A stretch of 64,000 bases of DNA, from NCBI GenBank assembly GCA_913058255.1, contig CAJXQU010000007.1, forward strand, positions 1 through 64,000, written 5' to 3'. The notes beneath the pieces were generated by a model. The model searched no databases, was not told where the DNA came from, and saw only the letters and a program-made list of their open reading frames with translations. Position numbers and translations under genes: made by a program. Positions 20,449 to 30,209 of the stretch are shown here, one piece after another. The DNA comes from an uncultured Pseudomonadota bacterium (GTDB lineage Bacteria; Pseudomonadota; Gammaproteobacteria; CAJXQU01). The first letter of the stretch is position 1; every line of letters starts with the position of its first letter.

Positions 20449-20832
20449 TTAATAACCAGATGGTCTGCTATCAAGCATTATCTTATCAAGCGACTTCTGT
20501 GCTTTTTTGGTTTGAAGTAAATCTCTAGGTTCAAGCATTTCACAATTATCCTTAACCATTTGATCAATCGTTATAGGATAATGCTTACAGTCATCTGGAC
20601 GATCAAAGTAGATATCACATGTATATTTTTCTTCATTAACTACTTTACGCAACCATGGGCAGCGTTGTAATTGCTTGCCCGATTGAGGATCCATCCAAAT
20701 ATTACCATCGCGGACATAATCAAAAATTTTGGGACGAAAAACCTCCCAAAATTCGATTTCGCTTTTCGTTGCTGAAAGGCCACCATCGCTATAATTAACA
20801 CAGCACTTTCCACATTGATTACAGTTTTTCAT
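20449..20832 (-). CDS. YkgJ family cysteine-cluster protein (Zn/Fe-chelating domain)
   Basis: MKNCNQCGKCCVNYSDGG, CX2CX2CC motif. Confidence 0.88.
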   Translation of the reverse strand: MKNCNQCGKCCVNYSDGGLSATKSEIEFWEVFRPKIFDYVRDGNIWMDPQSGKQLQRCPWLRKVVNEEKYTCDIYFDRPDDCKHYPITIDQMVKDNCEMLEPRDLLQTKKAQKSLDKIMLDSRPSGY

Positions 20833-20876
20833 GATGTAACCTTACTTTGTAGATTTTTTGATCAAAATAGTTTTGA

Positions 20877-23495
20877 TTAACCTAAACTTTTTTCAACAAT
20901 TTCATAAACATCGTTGGATAAGCCGGGCTGGTTTTTAATTCTTTCCAATTCTGCTTTCATCAACGTTTGTCGATTTTCATCAAAACGTTTCCAGCGTGTA
21001 AAGACTCGGACTAGTCTTGATGCTACTTGTGGATTCATAGGGTCAAGTTGAATGATTTGATCAGCTATAAACTGATAACCAGAGCCATCTTCCCAATGGA
21101 AACAACGTTGATTCGCCTGTGCAAAAGCACCGATTAAAGAACGAACCTTATTTGGGTTTTTAATACTAAATTTAGGATGTTCCAACAATGATTTAACCGT
21201 TTTCAAAGTGTTTGGAAGGCTTGTGCTAGCTTGAATACTAAACCAGTTATTCAATACTAACGGGTCATCGTTCCAGCGGTCATAAAACTGGCTGAGAGCT
21301 TGTTCTCTCTCATCAGAATTTTGTGCAATAAGGCTGTGTAATGCACCTAAATTGTCAGTCATATTTTCTGATTGTGTGAATTGTTCTATGGCTGTTTGAC
21401 GTGATTTTTTTGTATCTAAGCAGACAAGATAAGCGAGAGTACAGTTTTGTAAACGACGTTTAGCCATGTTAATAGGATCAACTTTGTATTCACCCGTTGA
21501 TCTATTTTTTTCATAAACTGATTTCAGATCAGCGGCTAAATTCTCAGCCAATGTTTTACGTACAAACTGTCTTGCTTGATAGATCGCTTCTGGATCAATG
21601 ATATCCATTTGCTGAGCAATATCACTTTCTGATGGCAGTGTTAGAGATTCAGCAATCAATGCCGGATCATTATCGCTGACTAAGGTTTTATGGAAGGCTT
21701 CAATAAAGCTTTTTTCAAGCGTGAGCTCTGTAGTATTTTTTAACTTATTGACTAGATCTAATAACACACGCATTGCCAATCGTTGGCCCGCTTCCCACCG
21801 ATTAAACTCGTCGCTGTCGCTAGCCATCAAAAAAGCAAGCTGAGCATTTGAATAGTCAAAATGAAGTTTCACTGGTGCGGAGAACCCACGCAACAAGGAT
21901 GGTGTCGGATGTTTTGACAAGCCACTAAACTCAAAACGTTGTTCTTCCTCGGTCATCAGCAAGATGGTTTCTTTGATCATAGCGTTCCCATTATCATCCA
22001 ACAGAGCTGTTCGTATCGGGATAACGAATGGTTGCTTGGTTTCTAACTCTGGAGTTGCAGGGCAGTTCTGACGGCAGTTTAGATAATACTTACCGGTGAC
22101 TTCATCCCATTGTTCGGAGATAAATAATTCGGGTGTACCGGCTTGATCGTACCAGTTTTGAAATTGTTCTAGATCGGCATCATTGGCATCGGCCATGGCT
22201 TTACGGAAATCATCGGTCGTGACGGCCTGACCATCATGACGTTGAAAATAAAGATCCATACCTTTACGAAAACCATCCTTACCTAGTAAAGTCTGGTACA
22301 TACGTACAACTTCAGCACCTTTGTTATAGACCGTGACGGTATAAAAATTATTTATCTCAATATAAGATTGAGGTCGAATTGGGTGAGCCATCGGACCCGC
22401 ATCTTCTGGGAATTGATGCGCACGTAAAACTCTGACATCATCAATTCGTTTGACCGCAGGCGAGTTGAGATCTGCTGTGAAAGATTCATCACGAAACACG
22501 GTTAAACCTTCTTTTAGACTGAGCTGAAACCAATCCCGACAGGTGATGCGATTCCCCGTCCAGTTGTGAAAATATTCATGCCCGATCACAGCTTCAATGC
22601 CGATGTAATCGTTATCAGTAGCAGTCTCTGGGGTGGCTAAAACATATTTTGAATTAAAAATATTTAAACCTTTATTTTCCATCGCGCCCATATTGAAGTC
22701 GTCTACTGCAACGATCATATAAATATCTAAATCGTATTCTAGACCAAAGGTGTCTTCATCCCATTGCATGGATTTTATTAAAGATTGCATCGCATGTTCA
22801 GTTTTATCCGCATTGTGATGCTCGGTAAAAATTTCCAAAGAAACATTTCGACCGAATGTTGTCGTGTAATTGTCTTTCGTTAAGGCAAGATCACCGGCCA
22901 CCAAAGCAAATAAGTAACACGGTTTTTTATGCGGATCATGCCATCGAACCCAATGACGATCGTTTTCCAAATTTCCTTTCTCGATCAAGTTTCCATTTGA
23001 TAGCATGACAGGATATTTATTTTTATCGGCTTCAATCGTTGTCGTAAACTCAGCCATAACATCTGGCCGATCAAGATAATAGGTAATCTTACGAAATCCC
23101 TCAGCTTCACATTGCGTACAATAATTGCCACTGGATTGGTATAAGCCTTCAAGTGAAGTATTCGATGCAGGATCAATTTCTGTATGGATTTCTAAAATAA
23201 ACTGATCTGGCACATCAGAAATGGTCAGCGACATATCATCCACGGTATATTGATCGCTTAATAATTCGGAATCATTCAAGCTGATGGCAGTTAGAGCTAG
23301 TTTTTCACCATTGAGGACGAGGGGTGCGGTTGAGGTATTATTACGCTTGAGTTGTAACTTCGAAATAATCTGAGTTTTACCTTCATTCAAAATAAATGTT
23401 AGATCAACAGAACTGATCAAAAAATCAGCAGGCTGGTAATCTTTCAGGTAGATTGTTTTGGGTGAAGCGTTTGTCTGATCCATGTATTTATCCAA
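20877..23495 (-). CDS. pepN: Aminopeptidase N (M1 family)
   Basis: 872 aa; GAMENKGLNIFNSKYVL and HEYFHNW zinc-binding motif. Confidence 0.96.
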   Translation of the reverse strand: MDKYMDQTNASPKTIYLKDYQPADFLISSVDLTFILNEGKTQIISKLQLKRNNTSTAPLVLNGEKLALTAISLNDSELLSDQYTVDDMSLTISDVPDQFILEIHTEIDPASNTSLEGLYQSSGNYCTQCEAEGFRKITYYLDRPDVMAEFTTTIEADKNKYPVMLSNGNLIEKGNLENDRHWVRWHDPHKKPCYLFALVAGDLALTKDNYTTTFGRNVSLEIFTEHHNADKTEHAMQSLIKSMQWDEDTFGLEYDLDIYMIVAVDDFNMGAMENKGLNIFNSKYVLATPETATDNDYIGIEAVIGHEYFHNWTGNRITCRDWFQLSLKEGLTVFRDESFTADLNSPAVKRIDDVRVLRAHQFPEDAGPMAHPIRPQSYIEINNFYTVTVYNKGAEVVRMYQTLLGKDGFRKGMDLYFQRHDGQAVTTDDFRKAMADANDADLEQFQNWYDQAGTPELFISEQWDEVTGKYYLNCRQNCPATPELETKQPFVIPIRTALLDDNGNAMIKETILLMTEEEQRFEFSGLSKHPTPSLLRGFSAPVKLHFDYSNAQLAFLMASDSDEFNRWEAGQRLAMRVLLDLVNKLKNTTELTLEKSFIEAFHKTLVSDNDPALIAESLTLPSESDIAQQMDIIDPEAIYQARQFVRKTLAENLAADLKSVYEKNRSTGEYKVDPINMAKRRLQNCTLAYLVCLDTKKSRQTAIEQFTQSENMTDNLGALHSLIAQNSDEREQALSQFYDRWNDDPLVLNNWFSIQASTSLPNTLKTVKSLLEHPKFSIKNPNKVRSLIGAFAQANQRCFHWEDGSGYQFIADQIIQLDPMNPQVASRLVRVFTRWKRFDENRQTLMKAELERIKNQPGLSNDVYEIVEKSLG

Positions 23496-23640
23496 GTAGA
23501 AATCTAATAGGGCTAATAATACACGGATTAAGCTAAAACAGGACTGATCAATTATATGAAAAGTTCGTGCTTTGAGTACAGAACAAATTCACGAATAGCG
23601 GCCTATATAATTAGATTGTTATAATCTTTAAAAAGTAGGT

Positions 23641-23940
23641 TTGATCAAAGCATACGAAGGACAGTTGGGAGCAGCTAGACAATATCTTGATGCCGTATTG
23701 ATTTATGAAGTTTTCAGCCGAGAAAATAGCGAGAGTAATATTTTGACCGTTAGAATATTAACGATTATTGGCGGTTATATATTGCCCTCAAAAGCTGTAG
23801 CGATAGAAGGTTTTGCTAATGCGTTGTTGATCGATGTTTTACAAGCGTATCCATATGGAACAGCAAGTGCGACGCTAGATAAAAAGGAAATGACTACGTC
23901 TTTTGGTAAGTTTGAAAAAATGAAAGAATTATCGGGGTGA
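23641..23940 (+). CDS. Hypothetical protein, possibly frameshifted
   Basis: 99 aa open frame with TTG start; open reading continues in another frame past a G4 run at the stop. Confidence 0.3.
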   Translation: MIKAYEGQLGAARQYLDAVLIYEVFSRENSESNILTVRILTIIGGYILPSKAVAIEGFANALLIDVLQAYPYGTASATLDKKEMTTSFGKFEKMKELSG

Positions 23941-24128
23941 GTGAAGTCGCTATAAAGTTGGTGGCAGCAATGGAAGATATGTTTAAGGATTTACGATTAG
24001 AGTTATTACAAAAAAGACTGGACTCATGAGATGAGTCAATCGCTTCAATTGGATCTTGTCATAAAACTCTAGATTGAGAGGATAGGTTAAATAAGACAGT
24101 TATACAGAATTATTTATAATCTTAAGTA

Positions 24129-24548
24129 CTACTGAACAATGAATGTTGTAAAAAGTATTTCTTCAACTTTCAGTTCTTTGTTAAGCAGGCCTAGATGTGT
24201 ATTCATCTTTTCTAATGCTTGCGCTTGTAGTGCTTCACGAGCCTCTGGTGATTGTAATTCTGATTTGGTTTTGCTCGATAGCAACATAACTAATTCATGT
24301 CTAATTGGGGCTTTATGGAAACGAATGAGATCAGCTTCATCTTCACCATTTACGACCAGTTGCACTTCAGTTTTTAGGTAGCTTGATGGTGCTGTTTGAC
24401 CGCCTAGGTTGACGATAAATGCGGGAGGCATATCGACATACATTATTTCAGGAGCTTCTTCTTCCTCTTCATCAGCAGCATGTGCAGGCATAAAAGCGAA
24501 TGAAAGCAGAAGCGTAAATATTAAATATAGTCGTTTTGTGCTGGTCAT
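24129..24548 (-). CDS. FliL-like flagellar basal body-associated protein
   Basis: From ATG at 24548: MTSTKRLYLIFTLLLSFAFMPAHAADEEEEEAPEIMYVDMPPAFIVNLGG...YLKTEVQLVV; FliL-like domain after a signal peptide. Track start 24728 overlaps acnB and its terminator. Confidence 0.78.
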   Translation of the reverse strand: MTSTKRLYLIFTLLLSFAFMPAHAADEEEEEAPEIMYVDMPPAFIVNLGGQTAPSSYLKTEVQLVVNGEDEADLIRFHKAPIRHELVMLLSSKTKSELQSPEAREALQAQALEKMNTHLGLLNKELKVEEILFTTFIVQ

Positions 24549-24601
24549 AACAATCTTCTCTTCGTCGATGTAACGGAATATTCTTAAAGTCGGCAACACA
24601 A

Positions 24602-24626
24602 AAAAGCGGGCACATGGCCCGCTTTT
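24602..24626 (-). terminator. Rho-independent terminator of acnB
   Basis: AAAAGCGGGC-ACATG-GCCCGCTTTT immediately downstream of acnB stop. Confidence 0.85.
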
Positions 24627-24648
24627 CTTATCGATAATAGATAATCTA

Positions 24649-27267
24649 TTAATCGGCCACTGTAATGGGTATAGCGGCCAATTTTGCAGAAGCTTCAGCT
24701 GCTTTTTGAGTATAGTTCGGCATATCATCGAAATTTAGGTAACGATAGATATCATCTGCCATCGGATCAATTTTCGCAGCAAATTCCATGTATTCTTCAA
24801 AGTTAGGAATTCTGCCAAGAATTGACGCTACAGCTGCAACTTCAGCTGAAGACAAGTAAACGTTCGCGCCATCGCCGAGACGATTTGGGAAGTTACGAGT
24901 AGACGTTGAAACAACCGTGGTATTAGCACCAACACGTGCTTGGTTACCCATACACAGCGAGCAACCAGGCATTTCTGTTCGAGCACCTGCGTTTCCGTAT
25001 ATGCTGTAGTAACCTTCAGCCGTTAATTGAGCTTCGTCCATTTTCGTTGGAGGTACAACCCATAAACGCGTTGGTATCGTGCCACCAAAGCCTTCGAGCA
25101 ATTTACCCGCTGCGCGGAAGTGACCGATGTTGGTCATACATGAACCGATGAAAACTTCGTCGATGTCAGTGCCAGCAACGTCAGCCATTGTTTTCACATC
25201 ATCAGGATCGTTCGGGCAAGCTAAGATAGGTTCTTTGATTTCAGCCAGATCAATATCGATCACTGTGTGGTATTCAGCATCTGCATCGGCTTCCATCAAT
25301 TGAGGATCTTTCAACCATTCTTCCATCGCAACAGCACGACGTTCTAAGGTACGAGGATCACCGTAATCATTCGCGATCATCCAACGAAGCATGATGATGT
25401 TAGATTCTAGATATTCGATGATAGGTTCTTTGTTCAGTTTGATTGAACAACCCGCTGCCGAACGCTCAGCAGATGCATCAGATAACTCGAATGCTTGCTC
25501 AACTTTCAGATCAGGTAAACCTTCAATTTCTAAAACTCGTCCAGAGAAGACATTCTTCTTACCTTTCTTCTCAACCGTCAACAAACCCATTTCAATGGCT
25601 TTCAAAGGGATCGCATTAACCAGATCACGTAGCGTGATACCCGCTTGCATTTCACCAGAGAAACGAACTAACACAGACTCAGGCATATCCAACGGCATAA
25701 CACCGGTTGCAGCAGCAAAGGCTACCAAGCCAGAACCTGCTGGGAAAGAAATACCTAATGGGAAACGTGTATGTGAATCACCGCCGGTACCAACAGTATC
25801 AGGAAGCAACATGCGGTTTAACCAAGAGTGGATAACACCATCACCTGGACGTAAAGCAACACCGCCACGTGTCTGAATGAAATCAGGTAGCGTGTGATGG
25901 GTGTTTACATCGATAGGTTTTGGATATGCCGCTGTATGACAGAAAGATTGCATTGTCAGATCAGCTGAGAAGCCTAGACAAGCCAGATCTTTTAGCTCAT
26001 CACGTGTCATAGGCCCCGTGGTATCTTGCGAACCAACCGTTGTCATTTGTGGCTCACAGTAAGTGCCGGGGCGAATACCTTCAACGCCACACGCTTTACC
26101 AACCATTTTTTGAGCTAATGAATAACCTTTGCCCGTGTCTTTCGCAGGTACTGGTGTACGAAACAGATCGGTTGTTTCCAAGCCTAACGCTTCACGTGCA
26201 CGAGTGGTTAAACCACGACCGATGATCAATGGGATACGTCCACCAGCGCGTGCTTCGTCAAGCAGAATATCGGTTTTAAGACCGAACTCACACACTGTTT
26301 CGCCAGTTTCATTATTTTTAACGATACCTTCATAAGGATAGATATCGATAACATCACCCATATTCATATTATCAACATCACATTCAATGGGTAACGCACC
26401 AGCATCTTCCATAGTGTTGAAGAAGATAGGAGCAATTTTGCCACCGAGGCAGTAACCGCCGTCGCGTTTGTTAGGAATGAAAGGAATATCGCGACCCATG
26501 TGCCATAACACCGAGTTCGTCGCAGATTTGCGTGAAGAACCGGTACCCACAACGTCGCCGACGTAGGCTAGGGGATGACCTTTTTCTTTTAAGGCTTCAA
26601 TTTGATTGATCGGACCAATAGTACCGTCTTGATCAGGATTGATGCCTTCACGTGCAATTTTCAACATTGCTAGTGCATGCAGGGGGATATCAGGGCGAGA
26701 CCAAGCATCGGGTGCTGGTGACAAGTCATCAGTATTTGTTTCACCCGTGACTTTAAAGACCGTCACGGTAATTTTTTTAGCTAGCTCCAGTTTGCTAGTA
26801 AACCACTCGCCTGCAGCCCAAGACTCTACGATCTTTTTAGCATGAGCATTGCCAGCATCCATTTTTTCTTTCACATCGTGGAAAGCATCAAACATTAATA
26901 ATGTATGTGAGAGCGCTTCAGCAGCCGTTGTTGCGATCGTTTCATCATCCAGCGCGTCAACCAAAGCTGCAATGTTGTAACCACCTAACATTGTGCCGAG
27001 TAATTGAGTTGCTTTAACCTTATCGATCAATGGTGATGTAGCTTCACCTTTAGTGATAGCAGCTAAGAATCCAGCTTTTACGTAGGCAGCCTGATCAACA
27101 CCAGCAGGGATGCGATTAGTTAGCAGATCAAGTATAAAGTCCTCTTCACCCACAGGTGGATTTTTTAATAATTCAACCAGATCAGCAGTCTGTTCAGGGC
27201 TTAGCGGTTGAGGTACGACACCCTCAGTAGCTCGTTCCTCTACATGTTTGCGATAAGCTTCAAGCAT
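24649..27267 (-). CDS. acnB: Bifunctional aconitate hydratase 2 / 2-methylisocitrate dehydratase
   Basis: 872 aa [38 protein letters not shown]; AcnB architecture. Confidence 0.97.
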   Translation of the reverse strand: MLEAYRKHVEERATEGVVPQPLSPEQTADLVELLKNPPVGEEDFILDLLTNRIPAGVDQAAYVKAGFLAAITKGEATSPLIDKVKATQLLGTMLGGYNIAALVDALDDETIATTAAEALSHTLLMFDAFHDVKEKMDAGNAHAKKIVESWAAGEWFTSKLELAKKITVTVFKVTGETNTDDLSPAPDAWSRPDIPLHALAMLKIAREGINPDQDGTIGPINQIEALKEKGHPLAYVGDVVGTGSSRKSATNSVLWHMGRDIPFIPNKRDGGYCLGGKIAPIFFNTMEDAGALPIECDVDNMNMGDVIDIYPYEGIVKNNETGETVCEFGLKTDILLDEARAGGRIPLIIGRGLTTRAREALGLETTDLFRTPVPAKDTGKGYSLAQKMVGKACGVEGIRPGTYCEPQMTTVGSQDTTGPMTRDELKDLACLGFSADLTMQSFCHTAAYPKPIDVNTHHTLPDFIQTRGGVALRPGDGVIHSWLNRMLLPDTVGTGGDSHTRFPLGISFPAGSGLVAFAAATGVMPLDMPESVLVRFSGEMQAGITLRDLVNAIPLKAIEMGLLTVEKKGKKNVFSGRVLEIEGLPDLKVEQAFELSDASAERSAAGCSIKLNKEPIIEYLESNIIMLRWMIANDYGDPRTLERRAVAMEEWLKDPQLMEADADAEYHTVIDIDLAEIKEPILACPNDPDDVKTMADVAGTDIDEVFIGSCMTNIGHFRAAGKLLEGFGGTIPTRLWVVPPTKMDEAQLTAEGYYSIYGNAGARTEMPGCSLCMGNQARVGANTTVVSTSTRNFPNRLGDGANVYLSSAEVAAVASILGRIPNFEEYMEFAAKIDPMADDIYRYLNFDDMPNYTQKAAEASAKLAAIPITVAD

Positions 27268-27707
27268 GATAATTCTCTCCAGAGTTCAATGCCAACATCC
27301 ATGTCGACAATTTTATTGGTATACATATTCGCGAAAGCGATCTTCCCATTATAGCTGATTTTTAAGGAATTTCGTAGATCTCACAGGATGTTGTAGCAAT
27401 GAGAGTTGATCGTATTTAGATGCGGCACGTCAATATAGACTTTAGTCTTAGCGGCAAGTTGTTGAAAAAAATTAGCTATCAATTTGCATTGACTACTGAT
27501 CATGTTTCTAGCAGTTGTTGATGATTTTGGTTATTAAAGACTTGCCATGAGATGAAAGTAAAGATCTCTGTAGCTTGTCCGGAGCTGTCTATCTAGAGCA
27601 GGTCTGTTGTTTAAAAGGAGGTTAAATTTGGATAGTTGGAATGGAAAGGTATTAGGGCAAGCGTTTCTTAGTTTGTAAGTGTTATGAGAAGACTCTGTAA
27701 AGGATAA

Positions 27708-27735
27708 CGTCAGGCTTACAGATACAAGCCTGACG
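27708..27735 (-). terminator. Hairpin (probable terminator) downstream of PEP-CTERM gene
   Basis: CGTCAGGCTT-(8 nt)-AAGCCTGACG, 10-bp perfect stem; weak T tract. Confidence 0.6.
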
Positions 27736-27761
27736 AAAGTGAAAGTTAATTTGTACACATA

Positions 27762-28844
27762 CTAACTATTTGAAATTAGATTCTTACGTCGACGTGAGAA
27801 CCCTAAGCTACCAATCAAGCCTGTTAAGGCCATTAAAATTGTTGTTGGTTCTGGAACTGACGCTGCACTTGAAATTAGAAATGCACGCTCTGTACCTTGG
27901 TAGTTTCCTGTCCCAACGATATCACCATTATCATTAATTCCTTGAGCAGTACTTAGAAAGAGCCAACCTGAATCAGTACAATTAACAACATCACATAGGT
28001 TAAGCATGGTGTTATTTTCATATAAAAAGGCTTTGCCAAAACCAGAGTCACCGACTATTTGACCACTATTGTTAATACCGTAAGCAGATGAAAAGAGGGA
28101 TGTTCCTAAGGTACCAAGATCTTGCATTGTTGTACCATCATGCAAGAAGGCGTGACGGCCAAACTGAGCAGTATCTGCCTCTCCAACTACGAAGCCATAA
28201 TCGTTAACATCATAACCGAAAGAGTTTCTGCCACCTAGGGTGCCCAGATCAGATACAGTAGAGCCATCGTAAAGAAATGCGTGTTGTTCATGATTTGCCG
28301 TGACTGAGTAACCAGTAACATTACCAGACTGGCTTATACCAAACCCAGCTGCACTTTGACCGCCTAGTGTATCTATTGGGACCATTGCTCCTGCTGTGGA
28401 AATAAATGCGCGTGTCGCCCCGTTAGCCAGTAAGCTTTCTCCAGTATATTGACCCGCATCATTAATTGCTGCGTTTTGACCGTAGGAGCTACGTCCACCG
28501 AGCGTACCAATCAGGCTACTAGTGGTTCCATCATGATGAAAGTAGTTTAGAGTATTAGTACTACCTACAACTTCACTTTGGGCATTGATGCCATAACCAC
28601 GGAATGTGCTGAAAGAGTTTGTTGATAGAGACCTTGCTGTTGCGCCGTCATAAATAAAGGCGCCGTAGTGAGCGCCATCTTGGTATAGACCTGTGACTAA
28701 ACCATTAGAGCTTATTCCATAACCAACAGATGAGTTGCCACTTGGTGGAGTAATAGCTGTAATTGTGTAGTTGCTTGAGTAGGCTTGAACACTAGCTGTA
28801 CTAAGCGCGCTTAGTATTGTTAATGAGTATAAAATCTTTTTCAT
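27762..28844 (-). CDS. HAF-repeat extracellular protein with PEP-CTERM sorting signal
   Basis: Signal peptide; repeated HAFLYDGSTVSDLGTLGG-type units; C-terminus VPEPTTILMALTGLIGSLGFSRRRKN. Confidence 0.92.
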   Translation of the reverse strand: MKKILYSLTILSALSTASVQAYSSNYTITAITPPSGNSSVGYGISSNGLVTGLYQDGAHYGAFIYDGATARSLSTNSFSTFRGYGINAQSEVVGSTNTLNYFHHDGTTSSLIGTLGGRSSYGQNAAINDAGQYTGESLLANGATRAFISTAGAMVPIDTLGGQSAAGFGISQSGNVTGYSVTANHEQHAFLYDGSTVSDLGTLGGRNSFGYDVNDYGFVVGEADTAQFGRHAFLHDGTTMQDLGTLGTSLFSSAYGINNSGQIVGDSGFGKAFLYENNTMLNLCDVVNCTDSGWLFLSTAQGINDNGDIVGTGNYQGTERAFLISSAASVPEPTTILMALTGLIGSLGFSRRRKNLISNS

Positions 28845-29054
28845 TCTGATATCTCCTTATATCATTTCCCCGGCTTTTTTATAAAGACGGGCAGTATGAA
28901 AGCTATCCATATAGAGTTTCACAAATCAGAATATACAGTAAAGTTTATAGAGTATTTGTTAACTTTTATAAATGGTGGGTGATGCTTTAATCTTCAGAAT
29001 ATAAAGTTGATAGGGGCATTATGTTTTTGTTGAAGTATCAAAAAATGGAAAGGT

Positions 29055-29120
29055 ATGAGACACATTTTGATTGTTATATTTTTCTTTAGTTTAGCCGGCT
29101 GTGCTGGTTTGTCAGACTAA
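29055..29120 (+). CDS. Predicted 21-aa mini-lipoprotein
   Basis: MRHILIVIFFFSLAGCAGLSD* with lipobox LAGC; GGAAAGG ribosome-binding site just upstream; below the ORF track length cut-off. Confidence 0.45.
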   Translation: MRHILIVIFFFSLAGCAGLSD

Positions 29121-29338
29121 GGGCGGGGCGTTAAAGCGAGCTTCACATTAGAGTTGTTTTTTACAAAAAATTGTAGACGCCACAGGATGTTGTGATAAAG
29201 ATAGACGATTTCTGATGGATTTCAGTAGTAGATTTATCTGGACTTGCACTTGAAGGGTCAGTAAAACAAAAACGAAGTTTTCGTTATACTAAGTAGTATG
29301 AAGCATTTTTATCGTGTGTTTAGTAAGGAGTTATTGGT

Positions 29339-30124
29339 ATCGATACCATCAGTATATTAGGCAGCGGCTGGCTAGGGTTGCCGCTAGCTAAGCGATTTGT
29401 CGACCAAGGATTTATAGTCAAAGCATCAACGCGTTCGAAGGATCGCTTTTCTGATCTTGAGGCTGTCGGTGCTGAGCCTTTTATTGTGGATATTGATCAG
29501 GGTTTTGATAGGTTACAGAATTTTTTGCAGACGAAGGTTTTAGTGATCAACATTACAAGTAAAAACATTCAGGGTTTTTCTGAACTACTCAAACTAATTG
29601 AAACTTCGATAATAGATAAATTAATATTTGTTAGCTCGACGTCGGTTTATGACAATGTTAATAAGGTTATCTCTGAGTCAGATGGACTAGAAGTTAAAAC
29701 AAAGCCTTTGTCTATTATTGAAGATTTACTTCGAAGTAGTGAGCAGTTCGAGACAACGATTGTTAGATTCAGTGGACTGGTTGGAGGAAAAAGAGACCCC
29801 GGTAATTTCTTTCGTCATGGCCGTCCTGTAAAGCTACCAAATGCGCCAGTCAACCTTATCCATCTTGATGACTGTTTAAATATTCTTCAGCAAATTATCG
29901 AAAAAAATATTTGGGGAGAAGTGTTTAATTGTTGTGCTGATACGCATCCGACGAAAAAAGTATTTTATACGCAGGCGGCTCAACGGGCAGGGGTACCATT
30001 ACCCGATTTTAGTTGTAAAGATGACGACTCGTATAAAATTATCAGCAATCAAAAAGTGAAAAAATCTTTAGGTTATGAATTTATTCATCCTGACCTGATG
30101 TTGATTGAGTTTGTTAGGGCTTGA
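29339..30124 (+). CDS. NAD(P)-binding SDR/epimerase-like protein (apparent ATC start)
   Basis: In-frame codons upstream of track start 29378 encode IDTISILGSGWLGLPLAKR, the Rossmann glycine motif; AAGGAG at 29325-29330. Confidence 0.75.
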   Translation: MDTISILGSGWLGLPLAKRFVDQGFIVKASTRSKDRFSDLEAVGAEPFIVDIDQGFDRLQNFLQTKVLVINITSKNIQGFSELLKLIETSIIDKLIFVSSTSVYDNVNKVISESDGLEVKTKPLSIIEDLLRSSEQFETTIVRFSGLVGGKRDPGNFFRHGRPVKLPNAPVNLIHLDDCLNILQQIIEKNIWGEVFNCCADTHPTKKVFYTQAAQRAGVPLPDFSCKDDDSYKIISNQKVKKSLGYEFIHPDLMLIEFVRA

Positions 30125-30209
30125 ATGAGGATTAAAAAGAGGGTGTTATTTTAGGGTTGCCCATGATCAGTGCACAATGTTGTAAGCATTAATGAGGCAA
30201 GGTAAGTTT

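Noticed and set aside
24549-24728. N-terminal extension of the FliL-like ORF in the track
   Set aside because: Extension overlaps the acnB stop and its terminator; a clean signal peptide begins at ATG 24548.
25391-25876. 161-aa plus-strand ORF antisense to acnB
   Set aside because: Lies fully inside a confidently identified gene; typical shadow frame.
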